A stretch of DNA of 64,000 bases from G963678255 sp963678255 (GCA_963678255.2 CAXXTW010000002.1:1054001-1118000), one strand, 5' to 3'. Counted from the stretch's first letter, positions 9,152 to 18,387 are shown. Translations and numbers: made by a program. Notes: a model not told the origin generated them from the letters alone.

Positions 9152-9230
9152 ACCCAGATCTTACGAACTGGGTTATATACATATTGCATCTCTGATGCAA
9201 ATCATATTTCTAACAGATATTACATCTGTA
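9152..9230. repeat. Run of three short hairpins
   Basis: Three perfect stem-loops within 80 bp: ACCCAG/CTGGGT (9152-9173), TTGCATC/GATGCAA (9184-9200) and ACAGAT/ATCTGT (9213-9229). The GCATC/GATGC stem also occurs in the 246-bp tandem repeat. No gene lies between 7466 and 9423. Confidence 0.6.
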
Positions 9231-9423
9231 TTCATTTTAGTACGAGAGTAGCTTAAAGAGAGCTTAAATATTTCGATCAATCTTAACTTATAACAAAAAC
9301 AGAGAAATTGCAAAAAACTTGACAAAAAGGAACCTTGTTATAAAAAATCAAAAAGAAAGACTAGTGAAATTATCTCAGATAATTAATTATTGGAATGAGT
9401 TTCAAATAATTTTTGGAGGAGTT

Positions 9424-9783
9424 ATGTTAATTAAAGATTTAAGTCAATGTCTTGAATTTGCAGCAGGAGATAACACTAAATTAAGGGTAGTTTTACATCC
9501 TGATCATGATTCAGTTCAAATTTCCTATAGTTTTGCGCACGCCATCGTGAAATCAGGAGAGACTTCTTATCTTCATCAGTTAAGTACTTCAGAAGCATAT
9601 TATATATTACAGGGTGAGGGCATCATGCATATTGATCAAGAAGATTGCGCAGTTTTCCCAAATCAACTCATATTTATTCCACCTAACAGCAAACAAAATA
9701 TAACCTGTACTAGTGAAAAGGATTTAGTATTTTTGTGTATTGTTGACCCAGCTTGGAAAGTTGAGAATGAAGTCATTTTATAG
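9424..9783 (+). CDS. Cupin-fold protein
   Basis: 119 residues. The pattern SGETSYLHQLSTSEAYYILQGEG followed by DCAVFPNQLIFIPPNSKQNI is the two-motif cupin beta barrel (PF07883 type), with H and E residues in the usual metal-binding positions of the first motif. Small single-domain cupins of this kind are often annotated as mannose-6-phosphate-isomerase-like; no substrate can be given. The ATG at 9424 has GGAGGAG six bases upstream; the frame is open further upstream but has no ribosome site. It precedes the GH3 gene by 28 bp. Confidence 0.75.
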   Translation: MLIKDLSQCLEFAAGDNTKLRVVLHPDHDSVQISYSFAHAIVKSGETSYLHQLSTSEAYYILQGEGIMHIDQEDCAVFPNQLIFIPPNSKQNITCTSEKDLVFLCIVDPAWKVENEVIL

Positions 9784-9811
9784 CAATTTCATATTATAAA
9801 AAGAAGGTATT

Positions 9812-10900
9812 ATGAAAAAAAATATAATGTTATTACTTTTCTGTATGTTATTTGTAACCTTAGCTTATTCATTAAAAGAAAAGGTACAGGATTATTCTTT
9901 AGATGTCAAAATTGGTCAGATGCTTATGTTTGGTTTCAGAGGAACAGATGTAAAGGAAGAATGGGTTCAATTGGTACATAAACAAATTACAGAAAATAAT
10001 TTGGGTGGTATTTTAGTAATTAATTATAACATCAAAAATCCAAATCAGACAGATTCATTAATGAGCTATTTACATTCTGCTCAGTCGGAATTTCCCGTTT
10101 TATTTGCTATTGATCAGGAAGGTGGATTTGTACAGAGATTGAGTAAAAAGAAAGGGTTTAAGGGATTTCCATCTGCTCAACAAGTTGCGGATAGTCTGAG
10201 TATCAAACAAGCTTTTGAGACATATAAACAACTAGCTAGGGAGTGTAAGCAATATGGATTTAATTACATTTTAGCACCAGTCGTAGATGTCAATGTCAAC
10301 CCAAATTCTCCTGCTATAGGAGCAATCCAGAGAAGTTATTCAAAGGATCCTCGAGTTGTTACAACTTATGCTGATGCTTTTATAAAAGCAATTGAGTCAG
10401 AAGGATTGATCTCCTGTATCAAACATTTTCCAGGTCACGGAAGTGCTACAAATGACTCACATCAAGGACTTACTGATGTATCTGAAAGCTGGCAAGCTTA
10501 TGAACTGGATCCATACAGAGATTTGATTAAGACAAAACGAGTAAAATCCATCATGTCATCTCATATCTTCAACAACAAAGTCGATAGTTTGTATCCAGCA
10601 TCACTTTCAGAAAAGCATATATTGGGTACTCTTAGAAAAGAATTGAATTTTCAAGGGGTTGTCATAACAGATGATTTACAGATGGGAGCGATCAATAATT
10701 ATTATTCATTGGAAGAAATCGTTTTACAGGCAATAAAATCAGGAAGTGATCTGTTAGTTTTTTCTCAATATTTCAATCCCAATGAGCATTTACCAGAAGA
10801 GGTGATTGCCATTATTAAAAAGGGGATACAGCGGGGAGAAATCACAGAAGAACGTATCAATGAATCTTTTAGGCGAATCCAAAGAATGAAAAAAGAATAG
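9812..10900 (+). CDS. Glycoside hydrolase family 3 beta-N-acetylhexosaminidase, exported
   Basis: 362 residues with an N-terminal signal peptide (KKNIMLLLFCMLFVTLAYS). AIDQEGGFVQRL, CIKHFPGHGSATNDSHQGL and VITDDLQMGAI are the NagZ-type motifs. The KHFPGHG-x4-DSH element carries the Asp/His acid-base dyad, and Asp287 in ITDD is the nucleophile position. Such enzymes remove N-acetylglucosamine from peptidoglycan or chitin fragments. The signal peptide points to the periplasm, whereas classical NagZ is cytoplasmic. A ribosome site AGAAGG precedes the ATG. Confidence 0.88.
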   Translation: MKKNIMLLLFCMLFVTLAYSLKEKVQDYSLDVKIGQMLMFGFRGTDVKEEWVQLVHKQITENNLGGILVINYNIKNPNQTDSLMSYLHSAQSEFPVLFAIDQEGGFVQRLSKKKGFKGFPSAQQVADSLSIKQAFETYKQLARECKQYGFNYILAPVVDVNVNPNSPAIGAIQRSYSKDPRVVTTYADAFIKAIESEGLISCIKHFPGHGSATNDSHQGLTDVSESWQAYELDPYRDLIKTKRVKSIMSSHIFNNKVDSLYPASLSEKHILGTLRKELNFQGVVITDDLQMGAINNYYSLEEIVLQAIKSGSDLLVFSQYFNPNEHLPEEVIAIIKKGIQRGEITEERINESFRRIQRMKKE

Positions 10901-10907
10901 TTACAGT

Positions 10908-11453
10908 CTAGCCAAAAGGTGCAGTCAGTTGCTGATATTGGGAATAATCCTTTGTTAAAATGGTTTTATATTCAAAGAAATAATGTATTTTTTCTATTAG
11001 AATCTGAGCATTAAGTTTATAAAAATTTATAATTTTAGGAAGAAATTTTACACGGATATAATCTGCTAAAGATAAGGAAACAAAGAATTTATAGAAATCT
11101 TCAATTGTTAGAGATTTATTTTGAGTACTCTGCATTAACTGATCAAGCTTATGGGTAATTTTTAAGAAAATCGAGTAATTACTAAGAAATTTACGTCTGA
11201 TATGCGGGTATTCTTTTATATATTGTTTAGCATAGAGTGCTAATTCAGTTTTAAACCGGAGTGGGAGAACATTCCAGATTTGTAAAGTTACTGATTGCAA
11301 CTCTTTAATCTTACGATTTTGTGGCATTTCGGGAACATTGTAGTAATTACGAGTATAGCATATTGTTCCTTCATTATGGTAACAATAGACGACATCGTCT
11401 CGTTTTCCGCCTTTTGGGTATAGTGTTGAGCCTGGTTTAAAGAAAACACGCAT
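10908..11453 (-). CDS. Hypothetical protein
   Basis: 181 residues, no family recognised. The N-terminus is rich in Gly, Tyr and Asn (KPGSTLYPKGGKRDDVVYCY) and the remainder is predicted helical with many Lys, Tyr and Leu. No signal peptide or membrane segment. AAGGA precedes the ATG, which supports a real gene. It converges with the GH3 gene, 8 bp apart, and borders a repeat island. Confidence 0.55.
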   Translation of the reverse strand: MRVFFKPGSTLYPKGGKRDDVVYCYHNEGTICYTRNYYNVPEMPQNRKIKELQSVTLQIWNVLPLRFKTELALYAKQYIKEYPHIRRKFLSNYSIFLKITHKLDQLMQSTQNKSLTIEDFYKFFVSLSLADYIRVKFLPKIINFYKLNAQILIEKIHYFFEYKTILTKDYSQYQQLTAPFG

Positions 11454-11587
11454 AATTAATCCTTTTTTTATGCAAATTAAAATTAAAACACCTACTTAAT
11501 ATAACTCCAAAAGGTGAAAAAGTGTCAATCTTTTTTTTAATATTATAGTATAAAGCAAAAAAATGTAAGCTCCAAGGAGATAAGCAG

Positions 11588-11720
11588 TGCTGAGGCACTG
11601 CAGATAATGGCAAATCAAAGATTTGCAGATAAAAGCTCATATCAGGCTGTTGCCTGTTTGGTAAAAATGAAACACCTTGTTTTGAGATTGTCCTTTTAAA
11701 AAATTGACATCTATTGGAGA
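11588..11720. repeat. Hairpin module, copy 2
   Basis: GTGCTGAGGCAC stem, then AGATAATGGCAAATC-AAA-GATTTGCAGATAA, then CAGGCTGTTGCCTG and the AAACACCTTGTTTTGAG tail. It is followed directly by a second, longer copy at 11729, so the two form an imperfect tandem pair about 170 bp apart. Confidence 0.75.
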
Positions 11721-11728
11721 AGATAATG

Positions 11729-11893
11729 GTAGTGCTGACGCACTACAGATAATGGCAAATCAAAGATTTGCAGATAATAGATAATAGATAATAGATAAAA
11801 GCTCATATCAGGCTGTCGCCTGTTTGGTAAAAATGAAACACCTTGTTTTGAGATTGTCCTTTTAAAAAATTGACATCTATTGGAGAAGATATG
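11729..11893. repeat. Hairpin module, copy 3, with expanded AGATAA spacer
   Basis: GTAGTGC-TGAC... GCACTAC stem, then the GCAAATC/GATTTGC stem. After this the spacer is expanded to AGATAATAGATAATAGATAA. The CAGGC stem here has TGTC instead of TGTT in its loop. It ends where the interrupted CTTCATTTCTTTCTCTTG module and the IS1182-like element begin. Confidence 0.75.
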
Positions 11894-11983
11894 TTTATTA
11901 CTTTTAAATGGTAATCTTCATTTCTTTCTCTTGAGAGTTTGTGCAAACTTAACGGTTATAAATAAAAAAATACTATAAATAAC

Positions 11984-12011
11984 TTGACAATATTTATATA
12001 TAAAGTATTAT
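11984..12011 (+). promoter_or_regulatory. Promoter of the IS1182-like transposase (copy A)
   Basis: TTGACA (11984-11989), 16-bp spacer, TATTAT (12006-12011), then AGGAGG before the ATG at 12036. Copy B has the same arrangement at 31924-31951. Confidence 0.65.
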
Positions 12012-12035
12012 ATCACAATATATATAGGAGGTTGC

Positions 12036-13508
12036 ATGAACAGATATGACAGTAAGATAAATAGAAATGAAACTCTGCTTTTTTGTGTTGATGACTATGT
12101 TCCTAAAAATCATATGGTACGACATCTTGATTCTATCGTAGATAGTATCATTAATGAGGATAGCAACTTTAAATGTTTCAAAGCCAATAAGAATAAGACA
12201 GGTAGACGTGCTTTTAATCCTGGCGATTTGTTAAAATTGTTTATTTATGGATACATGAATAGATTGTCTGCCAGTAGAAAACTTGAAGAAGAATGTTTGA
12301 AAAACATATACTTAATATGGCTAACCAACGGCATAACTCCGAGTTTTAGAACTCTTTGTTATTTTCGGGAGAATAATGGGGATAATATTGAGAAATTTTT
12401 CTATTCTTTCGTACAGAAGTTAATTTTAAACAACTTAGTAGACACTAGACTGTTTGCAACAGATGGAGTAAAGATCAAAGGTTACGTTTCCAAACCTAGT
12501 AAAAACGAAAAAGAATTGCAGGAATATAAAAGAATGAAAATAGAAGAATTTAAAAAATTTATCAAAGAATTAAGAGAAAAAGATGAGTCAGAATTATCTC
12601 CTGCTACCAAAAGAAAAATCAATAAATTTAAGAATAGAATGGCTAAGATAAAGAAATGTGAAGTCAAGATTAAAAACGGAGAATCAAAATACGTAAATCC
12701 TGAAGATCCGGATGCTGTATTGTTGAATAATCACGGAAATCACTTTAGAGGTTATAATTGCCAGGCTACAGTTGAATCAAAAAACAAGTATGTTGTAAAT
12801 GTTAGGATCAGTACTAATAGTAATGATAGCTATGAATTAATACCTACTATTCAATCAATAAAAGACAATTTAGGTATATTACCTGAAAAAATAGTCGCAG
12901 ATAAAGGTTACAATACAATAGGAGGAATATTTAAAGCAGAAGATGAATATAATGTGAAAATCATAACAGAGTTAAACTGTATTGAAAAAGAGAAATTTAA
13001 AGGTTTTATTTATAATCCAGTTGATGATTCATATACTTGTCCTCAAAATCAAAAGTTAACATATCATTGCAAAAAGAAAGCTAAAAATGGTAGAATGGTA
13101 ATGGTTTATAATTGCAAAAATTGCAAAAATTGTCCACTAATGGGAAAGTGTACTACTTCAAAAAGAGGCAGAGATTTTCATCGATCCATTGCTTATGAAC
13201 GTGAAACAAAATATCGAGAATTAATGAGTCTTGAAAAAAATCAGAAAATATTCAAAAAGCGTAAAGGGATGATAGAAAATGTGTTTGGAACGATAAGACG
13301 AAGAATGGGATATGTTCCGCTATTATTACGCGGAACTCGCAAAGTGACAATAGAAATATTCCTGTATTTCATTGGGTACAACATAACCAGATTTGTAAAC
13401 AATATGATAAAGTCCAGATTAATTAATGTCTTTAATTTTAGCACTCTTATTTTGTTTTTAAGATCATTTGGAGTTCGTAAAACGCATCAGGAATCACTCA
13501 ATTTGTGA
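12036..13508 (+). CDS. IS1182-family transposase (copy A)
   Basis: 490 residues. The N-terminal domain (VPKNHMVRHLDSIVD, GRRAFNPGDLLKLFIYGYMN) is the DUF772-type DNA-binding part. The DDE catalytic core follows with LFATDGVKIKG, EKIVADKGYN and RKGMIENVFGTIRRRMGY, the DDE triad of IS1182/IS5-related enzymes. A Cys-rich zinc-like insert (YNCKNCKNCPLMGKCTTSKRG) lies before the last motif. AGGAGG precedes the start. The only protein difference from copy B is a Lys/Gln change in that insert. Confidence 0.92.
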   Translation: MNRYDSKINRNETLLFCVDDYVPKNHMVRHLDSIVDSIINEDSNFKCFKANKNKTGRRAFNPGDLLKLFIYGYMNRLSASRKLEEECLKNIYLIWLTNGITPSFRTLCYFRENNGDNIEKFFYSFVQKLILNNLVDTRLFATDGVKIKGYVSKPSKNEKELQEYKRMKIEEFKKFIKELREKDESELSPATKRKINKFKNRMAKIKKCEVKIKNGESKYVNPEDPDAVLLNNHGNHFRGYNCQATVESKNKYVVNVRISTNSNDSYELIPTIQSIKDNLGILPEKIVADKGYNTIGGIFKAEDEYNVKIITELNCIEKEKFKGFIYNPVDDSYTCPQNQKLTYHCKKKAKNGRMVMVYNCKNCKNCPLMGKCTTSKRGRDFHRSIAYERETKYRELMSLEKNQKIFKKRKGMIENVFGTIRRRMGYVPLLLRGTRKVTIEIFLYFIGYNITRFVNNMIKSRLINVFNFSTLILFLRSFGVRKTHQESLNL

Positions 13509-13616
13509 ATTGGTATGTTTATGTGATTTTTGATATAAATTTTTACGAACTTTAAAAATCGTTTTTGCACAAACTCTTGAAAGAAAGAAACGGAAGCAAA
13601 GAAAGTTCAAGCCTTA

Positions 13617-13930
13617 GGAAAAAACTTGCTATCTCCAGTCACTCTCAGGGACTCCGCCATAGCTTGCCAATGGGTAAGTTAAATTATGAGGTAAACCATT
13701 GTCTTCAATCAGAATGGCTGTTCGTTCCCCTTCGAGTTTCCTTACGACTTAACGTGCTTTTTTCATGGGCAATTGTAACACTTATATCTGGATTATTTCT
13801 TGTATTAGATTGATGAGGTATAGGAATTTGTAGATAAAATGAGTATTATCTTCAAGTATTCGAGTCCGAGCCGAACTCGCTCCATAACACGTCATTTTTT
13901 CATGGGCATTGTCTCATTGATACCTAGATA
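13617..13930. repeat. Dispersed repeat module, third copy, frame broken
   Basis: Same core as 7680-7850, but the minus-strand frame stops after MKKAR because of changes near 13757. The following CGAGTCCGAGCCGAACTCG hairpin is kept. It abuts the right end of IS1182-like copy A and is the rest of the module that element interrupts. Confidence 0.7.
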
Positions 13931-13987
13931 TATAATATATTTTATGGATTGATTAATTAAAAATAGACAAATACACAAGATGTTTCA

Positions 13988-14085
13988 TAAAAGCTCATAT
14001 CAGGCTGTTGCCTGTTTGGTAAAAATGAAACACCTTGTTTTGAGATTGTCCTTTTAAAAAATTGACATCTATTGGAGAATATATG
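13988..14085. repeat. Hairpin module, copy 4 (right part only)
   Basis: Carries only the CAGGCTGTTGCCTG stem and the AAACACCTTGTTTTGAG tail; the left stems are missing. Confidence 0.65.
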
Positions 14086-14104
14086 TTTATTACTTTTAAA
14101 TGGT

Positions 14105-14400
14105 AATCTTCATTTCTTTCTCTTGAAAGAAAGAAACGGAAGCAAAGAAAGTTCAAGCCCTAGGAAAAAACTTGCTATCTCCAGTCACTCTCAGGGACTC
14201 CGCCATAGCTTGCCAATGGGTAAGTTAAATTATGAGGTAAACCATTGTCTTCAATCAGAATGGCTGTTCGTTCCCCTTCGAGTTTCCCTACGACTTTACG
14301 CCATTTTTTCATGGGCATTGTCTCATTGATACCTGGATATTTAATATATTTTATGGATTAATTAATTAAAATAGACAAATACACAAGGTGTTTCATAGGA
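14105..14400. repeat. Dispersed repeat module, fourth copy, with the intact IS1182 target
   Basis: Begins CTTCATTTCTTTCTCTTGAAAGAAAG, uninterrupted. It is therefore the empty-site reference for both IS1182-like insertions. The minus-strand open segment ends early (DWR then stop) because the distal part is missing. Confidence 0.75.
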
Positions 14401-14574
14401 GATAAGCTTCATCGTTGGAGGATATCTTTAGGATGGCATATGTTGAATAAAGTCTTTTCATTTCTTTGAGATGGTATTGTTCATTTCTTTTGTCTTGATA
14501 CAAAATAAACGAACCAAAGAAAAAATCAAGTCATTGGTGAATTGTTTTAACACGACAAATTTTTGATAAACGTA

Positions 14575-14930
14575 ATCTTCATTTCTTTCTCTTGAAAGAA
14601 AGAAACGGAAGCAAAGAAAAAATCAAGCCCTGGGAAACCCCTATCGGGGATCTTGATTTTCATCTCTTTTCATTGAAATATAAATATCTGTATTTTTCTG
14701 ATGGTATGCCATTTAATCTCCAGTCACTCTCAGGGACTCCGCCATAGCTTGCCAATGGGTAAGTTAATTTATGAAGTAAACCATTGTCTTCAATCAGAAT
14801 GGCTGTTCGTTCCCCTTCGAGTTTCCCTACGATTTTACGCCATTTTTTCATGAGCATTGTCTCATTGATTCCTGGATATTTAATATATTTTATGGATTGA
14901 TTAATTAAAAATAGACAAATACACCATTGT
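14575..14930. repeat. Dispersed repeat module, fifth copy, full length
   Basis: Again starts with the uninterrupted CTTCATTTCTTTCTCTTGAAAG site and contains the full minus-strand open segment (14660-14851, MKKWRKIVGKLEGERTAIL to YLYFNEKR). It ends with a sequence shared with 13910 and 14320 (CATTGTCTCATTGATACCTGG). Confidence 0.75.
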
Positions 14931-14971
14931 CATATTTACGTTCAATTAAACAGGGGTTGTGTGCAATTGAT

Positions 14972-14995
14972 AGAGACGCAAAGCATTGCGTCTCT
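14972..14995. repeat. 24-bp palindromic REP, copy 1
   Basis: AGAGACGCAAAGCATTGCGTCTCT: 12-base arms with one mismatch. The perfect version is at 58648. Confidence 0.8.
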
Positions 14996-15061
14996 ACGAG
15001 ATATTATCAAAAACAACAAAATCAGAAAGAAATGCAAGAAAATTCCATGAAACCGATTTAG

Positions 15062-15110
15062 GCAACACAGGTGTGTTGCAGATAATGGCAAATCAGAGAT
15101 AAGAGATAAA
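15062..15110. repeat. Hairpin module, copy 5 (left part)
   Basis: CAACACAGGTGTGTTG stem as in copy 1, then AGATAATGGCAAATC and a collapsed AGAGATAAGAGATAA spacer; the GATTTGC arm has been lost. The surrounding 14996-15576 is otherwise non-coding and includes another piece of the CGAGTC...GAACTCG hairpin near 15367. Confidence 0.6.
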
Positions 15111-15576
15111 ATCGGCATTGATACATTGGTGAAAATGGTAGTGTGGGTGAACTAAATGGTCTATATGAGAAACTGCTTAATTTAGTGAATATGTCATAAA
15201 CTCGCTCTTGGAGCCCATACATAAGGTTGTTGGCCCCTCTTTAAATTTTCCTTGTGATTTAATGTATTTTTTTTATGGTCATTGTCTCATTGATACCTGG
15301 ATTATTTCTTGTATTAGATTGATGAGGAATAGGAATTTGTATATAAAATGAGTATTATCTTCAAGTATTCGAGTCTGAGCCGAACTCGTTCCAGTAGAAG
15401 AAACAAGAAAGGATTCTTGTTTTACTGAGAAGAGATGAAAAATGAAGAAACAAGAAGGCATCGAGATGAAGCCTATAGATTCACTTTTCTCGTCTATGAG
15501 CAGAAAGAAGCTAAAAGGGAGCTTATATATTTTGAACCGACTCCTTAAGACAAGTCATAAATTTTTATAATTAATA

Positions 15577-15605
15577 TTGACTTTTTTTTTAGCATCTAAT
15601 AATAT
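15577..15605 (+). promoter_or_regulatory. Sigma-70-type promoter of the TPR/H-box gene
   Basis: TTGACT (15577-15582), 17-bp spacer, TAATAT (15600-15605), followed by GAGGGA and the ATG at 15632. This is the first unique sequence after the repeat island. Confidence 0.6.
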
Positions 15606-15631
15606 TGAAAATATAAAGAAAAGAGGGAAGT

Positions 15632-16855
15632 ATGCAATTTCCTGAAGAAAAGTTAAAAGCATTATATGATGAGTTAACAGATCGAGATAAAGATATCGAT
15701 TTTGTTCAGAATCATCTCCAAGAAATGCTTAACACAAGTTATGATCATATAGAGGAAAGTTGGCAAGAGTCTCTTAAATGGTTAAAAATCATATTAAATC
15801 TGGCTATAGAATATGATATTGAATTATTCATAGCCAAATCAAAGCACAATTTAGCGATAATAGAATACAGACATTACAATTTAAGTGAATCGCTTGAGTT
15901 ATTTAACGATGCTCTAATTATTTATGAGAGATTGCATTATTTAACAGAGACAGGATTAATTTATAATAATATTGCCATGATCTATGTACAGATGCAGCAT
16001 TATGAACAGGCTTTGAACTATTTAAATAAAGCAATAATCATACATAAGAAGTTGAAGGATGATTTTAGTTTAAATAACAATTATTTAAATTTAGCGATTA
16101 TTTATAAAAGAATGAATAAAGTTACAAAGGCATTGAACACATACAAAAAGCAATTACAAGTTTCAAGAAACATAAAAGATGATAGTGTTTTATCCAAATG
16201 TTTAAACAATATTGCCATCATTTATAAAGGCAAGCAGGATTATGAACAAGCGCTTACTTGTATACAAGAATCGATAATCATTCATAAAAGGTTAAATAGT
16301 TTTGAAGGATTAGCCTCGAATTATTTGCTGTTAGGGAGCATATATTTTAATCAAGATAAAGATAAAATTGCCTTTCAATATTTAAACAAATCTAAGCGAA
16401 TTGCAGAGAGGCTGAATTATAGAAAAGCTTTATTGGAGATTTATAATGATTTTTGTCTCATTTATGAACATATGGAGGATTATAAAAACTCTTTAAAGTA
16501 TCACAGGAAATATTCTGAACTACAGTTTAGTTTGCAAGCAGAGAATCAAGATAAAAGATTGACAGATATGATGACGGAGATTGAGAAACGAGAGCTGGAG
16601 AAGAATGCTGTATTTAGTATGGCTGTGACAGCCAGCCATGAGATAAATCAACCTTTGATGGTTTTACAGGCAAATATGGAAATGATGATTATTAAATTAG
16701 ATTCACATGTTCAAGAGTATAAAATTGATAAATATGTTGGTAAAATAGTAGAATCCATCAATAGAATTGAAAGTATTTTACATAAATTTAGAACTTCAAA
16801 TTATTATAATTATACAGATTATGTACAAGATATAGAAATGATAAACATGAAATAA
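15632..16855 (+). CDS. TPR protein ending in a histidine-kinase dimerisation (H-box) domain, no ATPase domain
   Basis: 407 residues. Residues about 40-310 contain some seven tetratricopeptide repeats (for example ALNYLNKAIIIHKKLKD and ALTCIQESIIIHKRLN). Residues 325-385 form a HisKA hairpin with the H-box ASHEINQPLMVLQAN; the phospho-acceptor would be His336. The protein then stops with KFRTSNYYNY...DIEMINMK, and no N, G1, F or G2 ATP-binding boxes follow. It cannot phosphorylate itself alone. It may be phosphorylated by another kinase or act as a phosphotransfer or dimerisation partner. No response regulator is adjacent. Confidence 0.8.
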   Translation: MQFPEEKLKALYDELTDRDKDIDFVQNHLQEMLNTSYDHIEESWQESLKWLKIILNLAIEYDIELFIAKSKHNLAIIEYRHYNLSESLELFNDALIIYERLHYLTETGLIYNNIAMIYVQMQHYEQALNYLNKAIIIHKKLKDDFSLNNNYLNLAIIYKRMNKVTKALNTYKKQLQVSRNIKDDSVLSKCLNNIAIIYKGKQDYEQALTCIQESIIIHKRLNSFEGLASNYLLLGSIYFNQDKDKIAFQYLNKSKRIAERLNYRKALLEIYNDFCLIYEHMEDYKNSLKYHRKYSELQFSLQAENQDKRLTDMMTEIEKRELEKNAVFSMAVTASHEINQPLMVLQANMEMMIIKLDSHVQEYKIDKYVGKIVESINRIESILHKFRTSNYYNYTDYVQDIEMINMK

Positions 16856-16865
16856 ACAAGTCAAT

Positions 16866-18203
16866 TTAAAACTTATTAAACAGGATAGTCTTTTCCAGTT
16901 CAATAGTCATTTTTTTCATAAAATTCCACTCGGTTGTTTTAATAGCAGAATAAGCTTGGAACTCTTTTTTACCTAAGACAGTTCTGAGAAATTTGCTATC
17001 TTGAGCATAATTAATAATCTGTCCAAAATTTTGAGGTAAAGGTTCGATATCGAATTTATTAAGTTGTTCTTCATTTAGAAAACCTGGGTCAAAGCCAATG
17101 GGTTTAGGTAATTTTCTTTTCTTTTCAACACCGTCCAAACCAGCAGAGATCAAGGCACTTAAAGCGAGATATGGATTAGCGGAAGCATCAGAGGTTTTTA
17201 ACTCAATGTGATTTACACTTTTACCATCAGGAGAAGAGATTGCTCTGAGAGCAGCCTCACGATTATCATATCCCCAGCAGTTAAAGGCACCGCTCCAGCA
17301 ATGAGGTTTAAGCCTTTTAAAGGAGTTAGAAGTAGGAGTCGAGAGAAACATAATTTCTTTTAAATGATACAGAATTCCAGCAATAAAATATCGTCCAATT
17401 TTAGACAAATCATTGTTTTCTTTTAAATTATTAAAAACATTTTCATTTTGGTAATAGAGACTTAAATGCAAATGACAACCACTCCCAGCCAGTTTTTCAT
17501 CTACTTTTGGCATAAAGGTAGATAATAATTGGTGTTTATATGATATAGCATGCACCGTATTTCTAAAATGAATTTGGTTATCAGCAGATTTTAAAGGATG
17601 GTCATACTTAATGGTGATTTCATGTTGTCCAGAACCAGATTCAGGGTAATATCTTTCAACATTTAAATCTTGTAAAACAAGGTTTTCAGACAAATCATTA
17701 ATAAACTCATAATTCTGATCATAGGTTTGATTCATAGCAAATAAGGAATTATTTGAATATATTTTTTTATTCTCATTATTAGGAAAAGAGTAAAACTCAT
17801 TTTCAAAAGCAGAGTGGAAAGAAAAGCCTTTTAGTAGAGCATCGTAAAGAACCTTATTAAGAATATTTCTTGGGCAATACTCCCAGTTATCTTCAAAATA
17901 AATCATATCAGCCATGACAGAGGCATGCCCTTTTGAATAAGGTAAAATCTTTAGGGTATCCCAATCAGGTTTTAAAAAAACTTCTCCAACAGGAGATAAC
18001 CCTGAATTTTCGGCAATCCCATCATAAATAAAAGGAACTCCCTGTTGAGCACAAGAAATACTGACAGGGTATGGTAAAGAGTATTCCAAAGCATTTATAT
18101 GAATCGCTTTAGCTCTAATAATATTCGCATTATCAACCCAGAGAAAACGAACAAACTCAATTTGCTTACTTTTTAGATAGCCAAAGATATTATTTTCTTT
18201 CAT
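16866..18203 (-). CDS. glnA: Glutamine synthetase, type I fold
   Basis: 445 residues, the usual size for a GSI-type enzyme, which joins ammonia and glutamate using ATP in the cytoplasm. Visible catalytic parts are FENEFYSF (metal-binding Glu), SGSGQHEITI, GSGCHLHLSLY (the His/Gly ammonia-glutamate site), and NSFKRLKPHCWSGAF...CWGYDNREAALR (glutamate and ATP site). The C-terminus has no NLY-type adenylylation tyrosine that I can recognise. It may be a gamma-glutamyl-polyamine or other GS-like ligase rather than the main GlnA. It converges with the TPR/H-box gene (10 bp) and diverges from lptB. Confidence 0.82.
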   Translation of the reverse strand: MKENNIFGYLKSKQIEFVRFLWVDNANIIRAKAIHINALEYSLPYPVSISCAQQGVPFIYDGIAENSGLSPVGEVFLKPDWDTLKILPYSKGHASVMADMIYFEDNWEYCPRNILNKVLYDALLKGFSFHSAFENEFYSFPNNENKKIYSNNSLFAMNQTYDQNYEFINDLSENLVLQDLNVERYYPESGSGQHEITIKYDHPLKSADNQIHFRNTVHAISYKHQLLSTFMPKVDEKLAGSGCHLHLSLYYQNENVFNNLKENNDLSKIGRYFIAGILYHLKEIMFLSTPTSNSFKRLKPHCWSGAFNCWGYDNREAALRAISSPDGKSVNHIELKTSDASANPYLALSALISAGLDGVEKKRKLPKPIGFDPGFLNEEQLNKFDIEPLPQNFGQIINYAQDSKFLRTVLGKKEFQAYSAIKTTEWNFMKKMTIELEKTILFNKF

Positions 18204-18324
18204 AATTCACCCCTAAAATGAGTAAACAAAGTTATAAAAAAAAAGCAAGAGTTTTTTTTAGTGGTGGATAAATCATTTAACTCATTCAATTTATAGTTGA
18301 TGTGATGTTTTGGAGATAAAGTTT

Positions 18325-18339
18325 TGGCATGATTTTTGC
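18325..18339 (+). promoter_or_regulatory. Sigma-54 promoter candidate upstream of lptB-rpoN
   Basis: TGGCATG-ATTT-TTGC matches the -24/-12 consensus TGGCACG-N4-TTGC with exact spacing and one mismatch. The predicted start is near 18350, about 38 bases before the lptB ATG. Since rpoN is the next gene, this would be autoregulation. The site also lies in an inverted repeat (TTTTGGCA...TGCCAAAA, 18322-18344), so a repressor operator is the alternative. Confidence 0.5.
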
Positions 18340-18387
18340 CAAAAAGGTTAATTTTCCAAATAAAAGCATTGACAAAATAGAGAAATT

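Larger units (their letters stand above)
11934..13577 (+). mobile_element. IS1182-like insertion sequence, copy A
   Basis: 1,644 bp between inverted ends AGAGTTTGTGCAAA. Uninterrupted versions of the flanking repeat at 14111 and 14580 read TTTCTCTTGAAAGAAAG, so the element split this sequence at CTCTTG. That hexamer flanks both sides, and the duplicated target lies within it (2 to 6 bp; the ends are ambiguous). A nearly identical copy is at 31874 in the same module. Confidence 0.88.

Noticed and set aside
13565..13813. Plus-strand frames containing HSQGLRHSLPMGK in several repeat copies
   Set aside because: They are shadows of the repeat and start at different, unrelated points in each copy.
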